Source: Muricea muricata (taxonomy: Eukaryota > Cnidaria > Anthozoa > Malacalcyonacea > Plexauridae). From it: a stretch of DNA of 64,000 nucleotides. The notes below the pieces were generated by a model. It had not been told where the DNA came from, did not search any database, and saw only the letters and a program-made list of their open reading frames with translations. Both the position numbers and the translations under genes were made by a program. The DNA lies in NCBI GenBank assembly GCA_963855995.1, contig OY979729.1, positions 8,326,115-8,390,114 on the forward strand, read 5' to 3'. This document shows positions 10,006-22,700 of the stretch, in pieces (positions within the stretch are counted from its first letter, which is position 1; the number at the start of each line of letters is the position of its first letter).

Positions 10006-10995
10006 CTAAAGTGCAATGTTCTCTTGGGATTCTGCAGAAGGACGATCGCTCGCTTTGGTGATTGACGTTGCCGGTGAAAGAACGCCACGCACGGACCTCA
10101 TTTGTTCCCACGCATGACGTGAGTTGCTACGACCACGAACACGTAATATTTTCTTGAAAGCCACGCGAAATTTTGGGTTTACGTAACCATACAAAAATGG
10201 ATTCAGAGACGAGTTGAGGTAGCTCAGTGCTTTGATGCAATCTTTGAGGAAACGGTTTGCGGGAACTTTAGTAAACGCGAAGAGGGTACTGATTATGAAA
10301 TGCCCTGCCCAGCATACGATAAACGAGGCGATAAGTAATATCATATATTTTGCCATCCTAAGATCTTGCTTGGAACGATTTCCTGACGATAAATCGACGT
10401 TCTCTTGTCGAGACAACGCGGATCGAGATTTAACATGAGAGACGTATATGGTCAGATAGGCGCCGATTATGATAACGGTGGGGATGTAATAGGACAAACA
10501 GGATATCAGGAGACCTCGTTCTTTCCACGCTACGGTATCTGTGATGAGTATAGCAACCGTACACGAGTATCCCCAAACAACCCCCACCGCACATTTCACG
10601 CGGAATGGAGTAAGACAACTGCGGTGAAGGAACGGCCAGGATATTGCTAGGCAACGGTCGATGCTGATTGCACAGAGATTCCAGACTGAGGCAGTGCAGA
10701 ATGTCAGATCTGCGCACTGCCAGATCTTTAGCAATTCCGTGCTGAACGGCCAATGATTGTGGATCTTGAAGGCGAGCCAAAGCGGCATAGGAAATACCGA
10801 GGTTAGCAAGTCCGCTACGGCAAGTGACACGAGGAAATAGTTCACCTGCGTTTGAAGTTCCTTCGTGGAAAAGAACACAACGATGACGACGAGGTTGCCA
10901 AAAAAAGCCAGAATGATAAAGAGACAGAGTACTATTATGGTAAAAATATAGTAGAAATTTACATCGATGTCTCCTGGCGAGCTGAAATTAGACAT
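10006..10995 (-). CDS. class A (rhodopsin-family) GPCR, aminergic type, intronless
   Basis: A 329-residue receptor in one exon with an extracellular N-terminus that has an N-glycosylation site (NFS) and seven hydrophobic segments. Family marks: GN in TM1, SLAVADL in TM2, CTASVWNLCAISIDRC in TM3 (DRY changed to DRC), CWAGHF in TM6, and NSSLNPFLY (NPxxY) in TM7. Counting back from DRC, W3.28 and D3.32 are present; Tyr 7.43 and a Ser at 5.46 are kept. These are the amine-contact positions, so an amine or related ligand is likely. The Cys at 3.25 and the ECL2 Cys are both absent, and Pro6.50 is Gly. The tail is basic after TM7 (FRVAFKKILRVRGR) and Ser-rich. A plasma-membrane location and G-protein coupling are inferred from the family. 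The specific ligand cannot be named. Confidence 0.88.
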   Translation of the reverse strand: MSNFSSPGDIDVNFYYIFTIIVLCLFIILAFFGNLVVIVVFFSTKELQTQVNYFLVSLAVADLLTSVFPMPLWLAFKIHNHWPFSTELLKIWQCADLTFCTASVWNLCAISIDRCLAISWPFLHRSCLTPFRVKCAVGVVWGYSCTVAILITDTVAWKERGLLISCLSYYIPTVIIIGAYLTIYVSHVKSRSALSRQENVDLSSGNRSKQDLRMAKYMILLIASFIVCWAGHFIISTLFAFTKVPANRFLKDCIKALSYLNSSLNPFLYGYVNPKFRVAFKKILRVRGRSNSRHAWEQMRSVRGVLSPATSITKASDRPSAESQENIAL

Positions 10996-10999
10996 TTTC

Positions 11000-13310
11000 T
11001 AGGGATGGTAGGTGTGCGCTTTTGGAACAGGTGGCTAGCGTGCGGGATACGTCAATTGGATGAATTTGAACAAAGATTTACAAAAACGCGTCAATTCTTT
11101 TTCGCGATTTTTCTATACTCCACCTTCAATTGCGATTCGCAAATAAAGCTTTCGAACAGTTCGTGGAGATTACGTTTGGAAGCTGTCTATGTATAGTTTT
11201 TATACTGTTTGAGACTAACAAATTTGTGTTGTAACACCAACCGTTTGTGTAATTCCTGTTCTCGGTGATTTCAAGTCGATCCCACGAGCTAGACTACGCC
11301 GTAATTTCAAACAGTGCAACAATCGTTCCAAAGCACTCTTTCTTGCGGCACCAATGTCCACCAAATTAAGAGCAGTTTGTGAATCACAGCTATAGTAATT
11401 TTGTCCAGTTCGATTAACAGATCTGTGACAACAACAAGGATTCAGTTAGATCAACAAAATAAATGCCATGCCACGGCGCAATTTCAACTAATGCAGTACA
11501 CGTCTTCACAATAGAATTTGAGTCTTCTACAAGTATGGAACCGCAGATATCGTATGTCAAAACTGTTTATTTGACACAATTTGCAATGATTAAGCCACCG
11601 CTCTAGCCTGAAGTTGCATTCAAAAGCCGCGATACAACAACAAAATTTTCCCCCTGCCGCTTCAGTCCAGCAAATTAGCTCAATTTAAATGGAATTCGAG
11701 TTCTTTGCGATTAAAGAGCCGCCAATTCTTTTGCATGCCTTTTTTTTCCAACGGAATTTTGCCTTATTTTGCTCAATTAGCTGATAAAGTGTTTCAAAGC
11801 GGAGAAAAATTTGATAAAATTCCAACAGTTCAAGGTTAGTCTCGACTGGAACACTCCAACAATCCCAACCTCGTCCGTTTTTAGAATACAGCTGTGTATA
11901 TTTTTTACTGTAATATAGTAAACGACGCGAAGCTCCACTAGCGAGTCTACTTTCCACTAAACCGAAATTTTTTGTGCAAATTGTCCGTTTATAATTTCCA
12001 AATGTTTCTTTTCGCTGACTGTATATATACAGTGACTGTCGTATACTTCATATACCGCACGTCATATAATAATGTTTTGAGTTGACTTGCACTATTTTTG
12101 TACTCGCACAGCAGGAAAAAATTAACATGCGTGCAAAATGGTCCACGTTATGTGTGTGTGTTCTTTATCGGGTTTTGTTTGACAAACAAATTATGCGATC
12201 ACACTGGGGTAGAGAGATAACATAACCAGCTTTGATTGTGTTCAATTTAAAGCGGAGTTGAACCTTTGATGTCTGTGCGAGTGCTTTTATAATGATGTCG
12301 GGACAGCATTTAAATTGTATGTTCGAAATTTGTAATTAATTTTCGCTAAATTAAAACGCAATTGCATTGCGAGCTTGTTTTGTTGCTTTCGCCAATAATC
12401 AAGAACTTAAGCTTCTTTTACTGGGCTGTGCCGTTTCTCTAAGGGTTTGATGTGTCCCAAAATTTGTTTCAACATCATAGGCAGCTATACATTTTCCGCT
12501 ACCAAATGCGTTGCAAGACGTAAAACTTACTTATTACTGCAAGAACATGTCAAGTAAGCACAGAAATAAAAAAAGAACATAATTTAGATAGAGAAACATT
12601 CCCGGCAGCAGGACGCAACAATTGTAGTTCGGATTTCATTACAGAATAATAAATTTTCTACAATATCTGCTCGCTCCAGTGGTTATAAAATCTTATAGGA
12701 AACTTTCTAAGAAAATGATAAACAATTATTGAACTTGGTTCGCGCAAAATATCGTGATATCTCGGTGGCTCGCAGATCAATTAATTATTTTTCCTCTGCC
12801 TTCGGCATCTGCCTTTTGAAAATCAGCGTAGGCTAATGTGTTTAAATAAAGTCGACCTACATAGTCAGACGTTAAAATCATAATCGCAAGCGACAAGTCG
12901 TGTGCAACGATAGAAAGATTAAAAATTATACAATTGATTTTTTTACAAAATGTATTCAAATTATGTTCGATCGTCTATATGATAAAGTATTCAGAAATGT
13001 ATATGTATATATATATATATTTATTTTACATATCAATAATTAATAATGAGCTGTTAAAACACCGTATATAAGCGCGATAACATTAAGACAGGCGCCAATA
13101 ATCTTTTCCCACCACCAAACAATCCATCAATGGGAAACAATGCAAACAGACCTATATATATCATCGCGCTACAATGTTTTGCAATGACCTTTTTTTCACA
13201 CAAAATTCCCGTGATATTTCGAACTCATTAGCATTAAAAATATAACATTCCAGTTTTCGTCATTGAAGATGATCAGTAAAGAGCTACAGTTCGCAAACTC
13301 ACTTTCATAC
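11000..13310. other. gene-free stretch upstream of the GPCR
   Basis: AT-rich, with a short TA-rich palindrome (CTGTATATATACAG near 12020) and a TA run near 13003-13020. The only longer ORFs are isolated and carry no domain signal. The GPCR's promoter and any 5' UTR exon should lie in the right-hand neighbourhood of 10996, but I cannot place them. Confidence 0.4.
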
Positions 13311-13312
13311 AC

Positions 13313-13558
13313 CAGGGGTCGGTTGTACGAAATCTATATAGTTCTATCCACCGCATAGTGATTTTCTTCAACTGCTGCAAAAGAGCATAAAAAGCAATGA
13401 CACTAAGAATATTGGCCTCGCAAGAGATATCAAGTGACTTTAACTTGAAAATGATGAACTTTAATATAACTTTTTCAAGTTACTGAAAATGTTTAGAAAG
13501 TTGCAAAAAAATTACATCCATTGGATAGCGCTATTCATTTTTCGTACAACCGACCCCA
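13313..13558. mobile_element. MITE with GGGGTCGGTTGTACGAAA ends
   Basis: GGGGTCGGTTGTACGAAA at the left and its complement TTTTCGTACAACCGACCCC at the right bound about 245 bp. A related core, inverted and without clean ends, lies at 13850-14040, and another core-like piece at 44560-44690. Similar termini (GGGACCGG and GGGGCCGGTT) bound the element at 33219-33837; solo ends occur near 1413 and 53312. Confidence 0.7.
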
Positions 13559-13849
13559 GATGGCAAACATACGATAACCGTGTAGTATCGACTGGTCGCG
13601 AGATTTGTTCACTCCAGTTCAGTATAATCATGAATACATTTCGGGTTGACCCTTAATCAGATTTATTGCAAAATGCCCAAGTGAAACCCAAGAATACACT
13701 AGACTAAAGAGCATTTGCGAAAACTGGTGCTAGAACTGCTTACAAAATTTATAGTTGTTGCTATCTTGGCTCCACGCCTTCACCCAAACATTGGTTTTCT
13801 ACATGGGCTTATCGTTCCAGTATTCATAGAGTTCGCTGGGCCATCACAA

Positions 13850-14040
13850 GATCTGGGGTCGAGTGATTTTTTAAAACTTTCTATAAACATTTTCAGTAAC
13901 TTGTAAAAGTTATATTTTTAGTTCATCATTTTCAAGTTAAAGTCACTTTATATCTCTTGCGAGGTCAATATTCTTAGTGTCATTGCTTTTCATGCCCTTT
14001 TGCGGCAGTTGAAAAAATCACTATACAGAGGTCAGTTTTG
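13850..14040. repeat. degenerate inverted copy of the 13313 element core
   Basis: GACTTTAACTTGAAAATGAT, CTCGCAAGAGATAT and AGCAATGACACTAAGAATAT from the left-hand element are all found here on the opposite strand in reversed order. One end keeps a truncated TGGGGTCGAG. Confidence 0.6.
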
Positions 14041-14600
14041 AATTGTTTGGATTTTTTAATTATCAACGAGCCAATCGCGCAATCATTTTTTTTTATTTTG
14101 AAATTTTAATAGAAAACATTTGAAAAGTTAAGATAATAAGATTGCGTGATTAAAAACCGAAGTGATCTTCGCTCGTTTGCTTAAGTTGTATATAATGACT
14201 TTGAAATATGCCGCCGTACCAGCGACACCTTGAGGATTTAGGAGTATCCTCTTGAATCGGGTGACAGTAGTCGGAACAATGTATATATTTAGTTCAGCTC
14301 AAACTGTGTTGACGCTCTAGAGTATAACATAGACCACATTTTGCCGTTGTCTGTTTAGTTATAGATACGCAGTATGACGTCCGCTGGGTGTCTATTCGCT
14401 ATTTCCACTAAATCCCACAATGCAATGCTTGCATATTGTTTTAAGTACAAAATTCTCCCTAAATCAAAACAAAATGTCACTGCTTTGTCGCTATAAAACT
14501 CTTTCAACTCTTCTCCTTTTAAAGCCTTGAACTTTTTATAGCTCCAAAGCGACGATCGACATCTTGTTTTGAATTTGGTGGAATTGCGAGGCCAGTTGAA

Positions 14601-14952
14601 ACATAAGTTGAATGGACCGATTGCATTGTGGGCAAAATTTTGAAAAAAGTTGAACTAGCAAAATTTATTACCACAGCATTGAAGAGCATCCTAAAATTAG
14701 TAAAATTGCAAAGTTTGGTTGCGAAACGTTGTAAAATGTGGAAAATGTAAGCCTGTGAAGATTGCAAATTTTGTATATTTTTGTATTACGCACGGAAAAT
14801 TGATACCAACATCGAGAAAGCGGTATCAATTTTCAGTGCTTAATACAAAAGTATCCAAATTCGCAAACTTAGCAGGACTATATTTTCCTCATTTTCCCAC
14901 TTCAACTTTTTTCAAAATTCTGTTCATAATGCAATCGGTCCATTTCAACATG
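14601..14952. repeat. palindromic MITE family, copy 2
   Basis: Outer arms AATGGACCGATTGCATT and its complement, inner arms TTTTGAAAAAAGTTGAA, and the central TTGTATTACGCACGGAAAAT hairpin. It lies just beyond the 3' end of the LRRC74-like gene. Confidence 0.7.
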
Positions 14953-14992
14953 ACCTTAGTTTACAACTACGAAATCTAACATCATGATCCTG

Positions 14993-16715
14993 CTAGGAAG
15001 TCAATATTTTCATCCGTCTTTCTTCTTCCGCTTGATCTTTTAACTGTTGTTTGCGATCTTCCATCTTTTGTTCAATCGAGCCAAGCACCAGCTCGCTAAA
15101 ACAACACATATACACGGTCCTTTGTCAAAAACGGTGGCTACCAGAATAAGCGGGTTTGATTCACAGAAATAATAGATACAGAACGCGTACTCGCTAATGA
15201 ATCATGTCTCCACTTTTTACCGACCGTGCCTTCGAAATCCGCCATACCGGATTTCTCCTCGTGCAACACGCTTTCGCACGCCGTGCGAAATTCCATACCG
15301 CAGGCGATTGGGGCAACTCAATCAAAATGTGCTTCGAAATCCGTCATTTGTGGCGAGAATTTTACCGAGAAGACACAGAAATACGCTTTCCTTAAATGGG
15401 GTCAAAATTTAGTCAAAATTTCTGTTGGGAAATAGGAGTGGCATCCCCACGCTAATGAGCTACAAGCATAACGTATAATTAAACCCGCAATAATTGCGTG
15501 AACTTGCAGAGAAATTGAGCTTGTGACGGCATTTATATAGAACATGCCATAATTGAATAATTGAACTTGGTCTAGCGTGCAAATTGGTTATATCAGGTTA
15601 GTTTGTAACTACATGACTGTGAAGTCTGAAAATGATTTTGCACAATTCTCTTGAGATTAAGACACGTCGTTACCCTCTAAAATTTATCCAACATGGAGTA
15701 CCGTGCCAGAAAAACGAATGGATTATATTTACAGATTACCTGTAATTGATTTCACCATCATTATCTTTATCAAGTGATTCCACCAAAGACAGCAGCTCAG
15801 AATTGTTCATACTTATCCCAGTTTCCTGAAAATGTAAGTATAACCATTAATGCTATAATGCTACTTTGGATACAACAGATAGTTACTATCAAAATAGACA
15901 ATTCCCACAGTAGACTAAATTTTTATCCACGCGATTTGAACGAAATCTTTGACTACAGCTAAAACGAGCATTCTGACAGTAGTAAATAGTAATGTTTTGT
16001 GGTAAAATGTTGTAAAATACGGAAAATATAGCCTAATTAGTTGGAACCAGTTGTACTTAAATTCATATTAATCTGACACTGCAGAGAACAACGAAAAATT
16101 CGTTGTCTCGAGCGGGATTCGAACTCGCATCTTCGGGTTTCTAGACCGCCGCTCTACCAATTGAGCTATCGAGCCAACTGGGATTGGTAGCGAGTCTTAT
16201 CCAATTTAAGTGCACAAAATATTTTCGTGACGACTTAACGCGGCGGTCTAGAAACCCAAAGATGCGAGTTCGAACGAGATAACGAATTTTTCGTTGTTCT
16301 CTGCAGTGTCAGATTAATATGAATCTAGTTTTTCATATCTCTGAGGATGGTTCTGAAATACAGTTGTACTTACCCGCACGACTTTTTTCTGTAATTTATC
16401 TGGTTTCTATTTCGTGGTGAAAGCCGTTTAAATGATAAAACGATGAACGAAATTTCACTCGGAACATACCTGCAGTCCTTGAACGAACTCTTGTATGGTG
16501 AGGCTCATGCTTTTGTCCTTATCCATCATAGAGAAGAAATCATAAAGTCTCATTTGGTTATTTTCAATGTAGTTTTTCAAAATCTTCATCGGAGCTGGCC
16601 TTTCTTTGGCTTTCTCGTTCGCTCCGCCAGTACCGCCGTGTGCGATCTTCATATCAGGTCGAGCATCCTGAATCTCTTTCAAGATGGCGAAAAATTCTTG
16701 GTTTACCCTTATATC
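14993..16715 (-). CDS. LRRC74: C-terminal EF-hand exons of the LRRC74-like gene
   Basis: Three exons follow the LRR array. The first (82 codons) ends with a canonical calcium loop, DKDKSMSLTIQEF, with Asp 1, Asp 3, Ser 5, Ser 7 and Glu 12. The second gives DKDNDGEINY and is completed across the splice by SEL, so Glu 12 of this loop is coded in the last exon. The last exon ends in a Lys/Glu-rich helix (KMEDRKQQLKDQAEEERRMK). Two intact loops predict calcium binding; this is inferred from the loop residues. Confidence 0.82.
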
Positions 16716-19700
16716 CTGTGGAATACAATGGCAAATAAACTACATTAGAAAACGTTTCTTCCCTCCAGAGTATATCAGTATGCACCCCACCTGTAAATGC
16801 ACAGGGTTTGTAAGAAAAGTTTACGTAATCGAACTATGGAGTGTTGTAAGGCGCTCAGTATTTAACATACTGAAATAATTCTTTTGCAGTTGGAAAGACC
16901 GGGTATTTAGCTTTTGAATGTCACCGTTATTATAAAATTTGAAGAAAATTGAGCAAATACAAATCAGATAAAAATACCTGGTCGCTTTTCCCACTGTTGG
17001 TAATGTACTGAAAATCGTTGAAACTTACGCCCATTTGGGAAATCAAATTGCACGACAAATCTTAGCTTAACCGGTAAAATTGAAGTGCATTAACAATTAA
17101 CTAAGCCCACATCAGTTATGCAAAAAATTGCCTCCTTCAAAAATTCTCGACGAACAATCTTATGCTTTACAAAGATGTTTTATTCAGCTAAACGTTAATA
17201 CTGTATCTGCAGCCTAAAAATATTTCATGCATCTTTGCGCTCAAAATAATACGTTATGTCAAATGTTTTCCTTTTTCGAGACACCCTGTCAATTAAGTCA
17301 GTCGGTGAAATTGTGCCTTGAACTCGTTTTATTTTCTCGCCCAGGGAAAAATAAGTTTGGGTTAGCCGGTAAAGCTAATTTTTTCAGTCCAGTAGTAACT
17401 TACAATCAATTCTAATTCCATCAAAGAAGAGGAGGAGTTGTTTTTGAGAGCGTTAAGAAGAACTGTTGCCCCAGCACTTTGTATAGGATTCTTACCAAGC
17501 TAAATTGGGAGAAAAAACAAAAAATAACATAGTTTTTATTTGAATTTACAGGGTTTTACCATATATTTTCTCTCTGCATGGCCTATCGATAAGAACCTTT
17601 CACGTAACTGTAATGCTTGTTTATAAAGCTTTGGTAGAATGCTTAGTTTTTTTAAATTTTGAATAGCAAATAACACTAGCCATCAGCTATCCTGATTTAT
17701 AATTAGGTTTGTTTTAATGACGTCACAAACAGGGCAAACTGATTAAAACTTACTGTCAATTAGTTCAATATCAACAGTGGCGGTGCTAGAGAGGGGGCAG
17801 GGGGGGCATTTGCCTCTCAAATTTGTGTCCTGCCTCCAAGTCTGCCCCCACGATTGTTACAATGTTTCGCAATTTCTCCCAGTTTTGACCTACTGACTAT
17901 CATTAGTATCTAAAACAATCCTGTCCCCGAGTCCCTACAAAAATTCCTTTGCCCTCCAACTGGCCACCCCCCATTCAGTTTAGCCAAGCGCCGCCGCTGA
18001 ATATCAATAAAATTTTGTTCAACACTTAGCAATTTAAGAAAGAACTGTAGACATACAAATCCAGTTAGATTTTAACAGTAAACATGCACATAAGGCTGTG
18101 AGTGTTTTAACGCAAACTAACTTAAAACACTCATATTTTCCAATGATACCTTCACTAATAAAGATACGGAAAAAAACATGTAACGCTTACTATGTTTTCG
18201 CACGATTTCGTTGTCCGCTTTTTATTGCGTTTTTGCATGTCAACAATATAGCAGCTTGTCCATATAATGAAAAGAACATTACGCGGTGGCCTGAACATAT
18301 GAATATTTTATTTCTCGTGTTCAAATATATAAGACTTACCACTCGGAAACAGTATTCATACCTTCGCACCGCCGGGTACTATCTAGCTCAATTTATATCT
18401 CCATACAATATTGTGTGGAAACACCACGTAAATTTACTGTTGCAATTTGCAACTTGCAAAGCACTTGACCCGTAAGCTCGGATCTTCATCAGTGCTAAAA
18501 CTACTAGCATTCTATTATAAGTATTAGTTACTACTTGAAAGATTCTTATCGAAATACTGCAGTACATAGATCGCGAATTTCAAAATAAACGAAACGGGTT
18601 TAGTCACAAATTGGTGCACAAGTTATGGTAATTCTCGAAATCTTGATTGTGTATGGCCAGTTTCATTCATACAATTTGAATAACAAAGTATAAACACGCG
18701 CAAATGTTAGCACACTTTGAGATTCCTGATTCATGTACAGTCTCGTCATATTTCTTTAAGGTCCACAACAAATACATGAAGAAAACTTCAAACCTTAAGA
18801 ATTTTCAGCGTGTTGTTGACGGCCAAGAGTTTGGCAAGACAACCTGCTCCGTTATATGATATTCGGTTATTCCTAAAAACAACATGCAATTACAGATGTC
18901 TAACAACAATTAAAGATGTTTATTGTATACTTTACATAAAGTACAGTGCTTTATAGGGATTTCGGGCACTGATAAAACTGATAATCTCACAATGTGAAAA
19001 TTATCGCTTTTCAAACAATCATCAATCATAGCTTTTGGATATTTTATACTGGTATACAAGACTGTAGTTTACATAATAAACTGAAAAATGTATGGGTGTT
19101 TGGAAATACCAGATTTATATCTCATTTGCTGCGCTCACTCGTGAGATATCATGCTCAAGAATCGAAATAAATTTGGTATTTCCACACACTCATGTATTAT
19201 TATCTATTTATTTCAAACCCCACTGTCCTGGATGAGTAACTCTAAGGGGTATTACCTTACTACCTTGAACGAAAGAAGAGTGACAGGATATGAGTGAACT
19301 GGATTAACAAGACTGCAGTTAAACGTCGGGCGCATGCGCCAGTGAAACATATCGCGGTGAAACGCACGTTGTTCATATATTACCAAAAAATACCGCAATG
19401 CCCCTTCCTGAATACTCTCTGATGATGTCAGGTACTAGTATATTATGATGCTTACGTTAAATCAAGTTCTTCTAAAGTCGTGTTTACTTTCAATGCTTCG
19501 CTTATTGCATAACAGCCGTCATCGCCGAACCCGTTCCAAGATAAGTTCAGGATTTTCAAATACACATTTTCCTGTTTGTACAAAGGAACAAACATGTTAT
19601 GTCTATGGAAAATAAATTTAGGATAGAAAGTAGTATGGATATTTAAACACGACAGGAAAAAATAGAACGCTATATATACATGTATCTGCTATTAATAAAG

Positions 19701-22700
19701 AAATTTCGCGGTTAATAGCACGAGAAACAAATCTATGCTGTGAAAAGTGGCGACATGATCAGTGAAAGAATAAGCAATCAGCTATCAGGGTTTTTCAGGG
19801 TTTTGCAAAAAAGAATTGAGTTTAGGTGAATTTCAGAGGATCTGAAGAAGAGCGAATATGCTGGTCATTGCATACGACTATCACTAGATTGCTCAATGAA
19901 GTGGTTTCGAAGCATTTTTCCTAATTTTTGGGTTTCCGACTGAAAAATACTTTCCATCCGTGACAAATTTAACTCAAGCAACTTTAGTTCAACTGAGCTG
20001 AACACTTTAGTGAAAAGATTGAGTTTCAAAACTCAAATGAAGATTGAGTTTTAGGTGCCGTTTTGCGGTCCTATATATTCCCTGAAGAAAGTCTTCTACG
20101 GATTCTCTACCGGGGAACAGGATATGATGTCCGTACTTTATAAACAGAAAAGGTTGAATTGACGTCTGACAAAATACCTTCAAAGCATTTGCAATGGAAT
20201 GAGCTCCCTTACGACGAAGGTGATTCCAGGACAAATTTAGATGATTCAAGCCCACGTTGGACGCTGAAATAAGATCAAATGATAATTGATTTACTGTACC
20301 ATCAACCTAATCGCACCCTACCACCCTAAATACAGGTAAATAACGCCTGCTCTTGTCGGCTCCTTCCGTTGATTAGTGGTCAGAATATTGTTGAAAAGTT
20401 GATGATAAAGTTTTCTCAACTGTTCCTGAGTGATTCATCTCAGTGGGAAAAGAACAAGAGTTCTTGGTTGGTTGGTTTGTTTGGCTGGTTGGTTGGTCGG
20501 TCGGTCGGTCGGTAAGAGAATATGGATCGCAGTAACGCATAATCACTAACACTATTCCTATACACGCCCAGGAACGCGTTCTCTACGCTTGAAAAACTTT
20601 GTAATCATGTAACGCGGTGTTTCCACTATACTAAAATAACATTGATATTCACCATGCAAACTTATAACGAACTTATTGGAAACTTTACCTATCGCGGTTC
20701 CCAGCAGTTGCCCACCAGCTTCACCGAACAAATTTTTACTCAAATCAAGATGTTTTAGTCTCTCAGTTTCCTACAAAAGCAACAACATCCAGCTTGAATT
20801 CAGCCCACAAATATATTCTTTATCATTCCCTCTCATTTTCAACATCACGATACCACTATCTTGATCCTATATACGCCTGTTTTAACCCTACATACTTCAA
20901 TCTTAACCCTATATACCCCTATTATATCCCTAGACATCCCTATCATAATCATAGATAGTCCCTATCATAACCATAGATAGTCCTGTGTTGACCCTCGATA
21001 CCCTATCTTGATCCTAAACACCCCTATCTTGAGCTCACTGTAGATGCATTATCCTTCTGCCATGACAACCTTATCTTGACCCTAGCACAGCATAACAGCA
21101 TATTTATGTAAGCCAGATATTCTACTGTACAGGTTTTCACGTCCGTCATACCTTGATACCTTCAGCAAGAATACCGGCTGATTTGTCATCAAAGTCATTT
21201 GCTAAAGAAGAAATCAAAATGAATATCTCTTGCAGTAATCATTATTACTCCTCACATACAGTTACCTTGAACAACACGTGAATTTTGCACATTCGGTATT
21301 TCTATGAAGGATTAGTAACATTTGAAAGGGGAAAAGGCCGAATCACTACATGAAAATCGGAAGCGAGTAATCTAATTATTTTCGAAGAATCACAGAATTT
21401 GGCAATTATAGTGCATCACAAAATATATTTATCAACACGCAGTACTTACCTCTGAGTGTCAATGAGGTAACCACAGAGTTTTTGGTCAAGATATCAACGA
21501 TGAACCTCGCACCTTCGCTGCCAAGCTGGTTTTGCGACAAATCCTGGAAGAAACTTCAGATTTTAGAAAAATATATTGCTTTTAATCGCAGTATGGCCTA
21601 CTGAGAAGTGCAACATAATCATGGCGGAAGAGCCAGTTAAGCGTAATCTTTTATTGTTTATGATTTTTATATGTATCTGGTGTTATACGCATAGCTGAAA
21701 ATGATGTTTGTGGTGTTACTCTGAGTTTATATCCACACCACAGTGTAGCCAATGGACAGCAGTGCAACACGAAGCCCTGTTATTATACAGTTAACTGGCT
21801 GCCACCAGCCAGTTCAGCGTTCTTATTGGTCAGAAAATGCAATTGACTGGCTGCCGTAATGGTAATGGTGCGTAATGCGATATGCGTGGACACACAAACC
21901 CCTCCATAATGTGTCCACACAGGGCAAGCTGGAAAATGTGCCTGATAACGGCGGATATCGAACCTACCACCTTCGAAAGGCTAGTCCAACGCTCTGGACT
22001 CCGTTCCAAAATATCACATACTCGAACTATGGGCCGCTCAGCTGGGAGAGCGCTGGGTTAGCATCTCTGGGTTAGCATCTCTGGGTTAGCATTTCAAAAG
22101 TCATAGGTTCGATTCCCACCGCGATCAGGAACATTTTTCGACTTGCATTTTGGGGATATGAAATCAGAGCAACATCAAAAACATTTTTGAAGAGATTTTT
22201 GTCTTCTATGGCTTTTAAAGTCTCCTCTTCACCAGAGACAAAAAAAGTTTATTTCTGGGAACCTAGCTGGGTTTAGAAAAAAATTTCTAAAATAAGTCAG
22301 TGAGATTGATCTTTAACTAATTACAGGTAAATTTTCAATAATTAAATACAAAATAATACATGGATTCGCAGAAATATGTAGCAGACTTATTTCGAGTGTT
22401 GAACCAGATATTTCACGAACGAGCGACAAGTGTGAAATATATTGATGTTCAAGACTCGAAATTAATCTCTGGTATTTTCAAGCACCCATGTATTTTTGTG
22501 TTTATTATATAAAACTACGTTTACACTACTCCGGAGCGAAATAATGCCGGTAGAATTTACGTGCGTTTACACTAAACCATAACAGTTTCTAACTTGTTTA
22601 CAAGCACTCATATAAACCAAAAATATTTCGAACAGAGCAAAGAAATTTACACTAAAAGCATTCGAGCTTGCTGTTTTAAGACCTGAGATGTTTCACTCGC

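Noticed and set aside
10430-10780. Second minus-strand frame within the GPCR
   Set aside because: Alternative frame of the receptor gene; the receptor frame has all family motifs.
15197-15435. Three overlapping plus-strand frames
   Set aside because: They lie in an LRRC74 intron over a dispersed repeat that recurs at 33.85 kb.
16107-16175. Functional tRNA gene on the minus strand
   Set aside because: A and B boxes are present, but the anticodon stem does not pair, the sequence recurs with the same flanks, and it is bounded by a target duplication. It is a SINE-type repeat.
20830-21080. Possible CRISPR-like or regular tandem array
   Set aside because: The CCTATCTTGACCC motifs have no constant period and no spacers; this is degenerate simple sequence in a metazoan intron.
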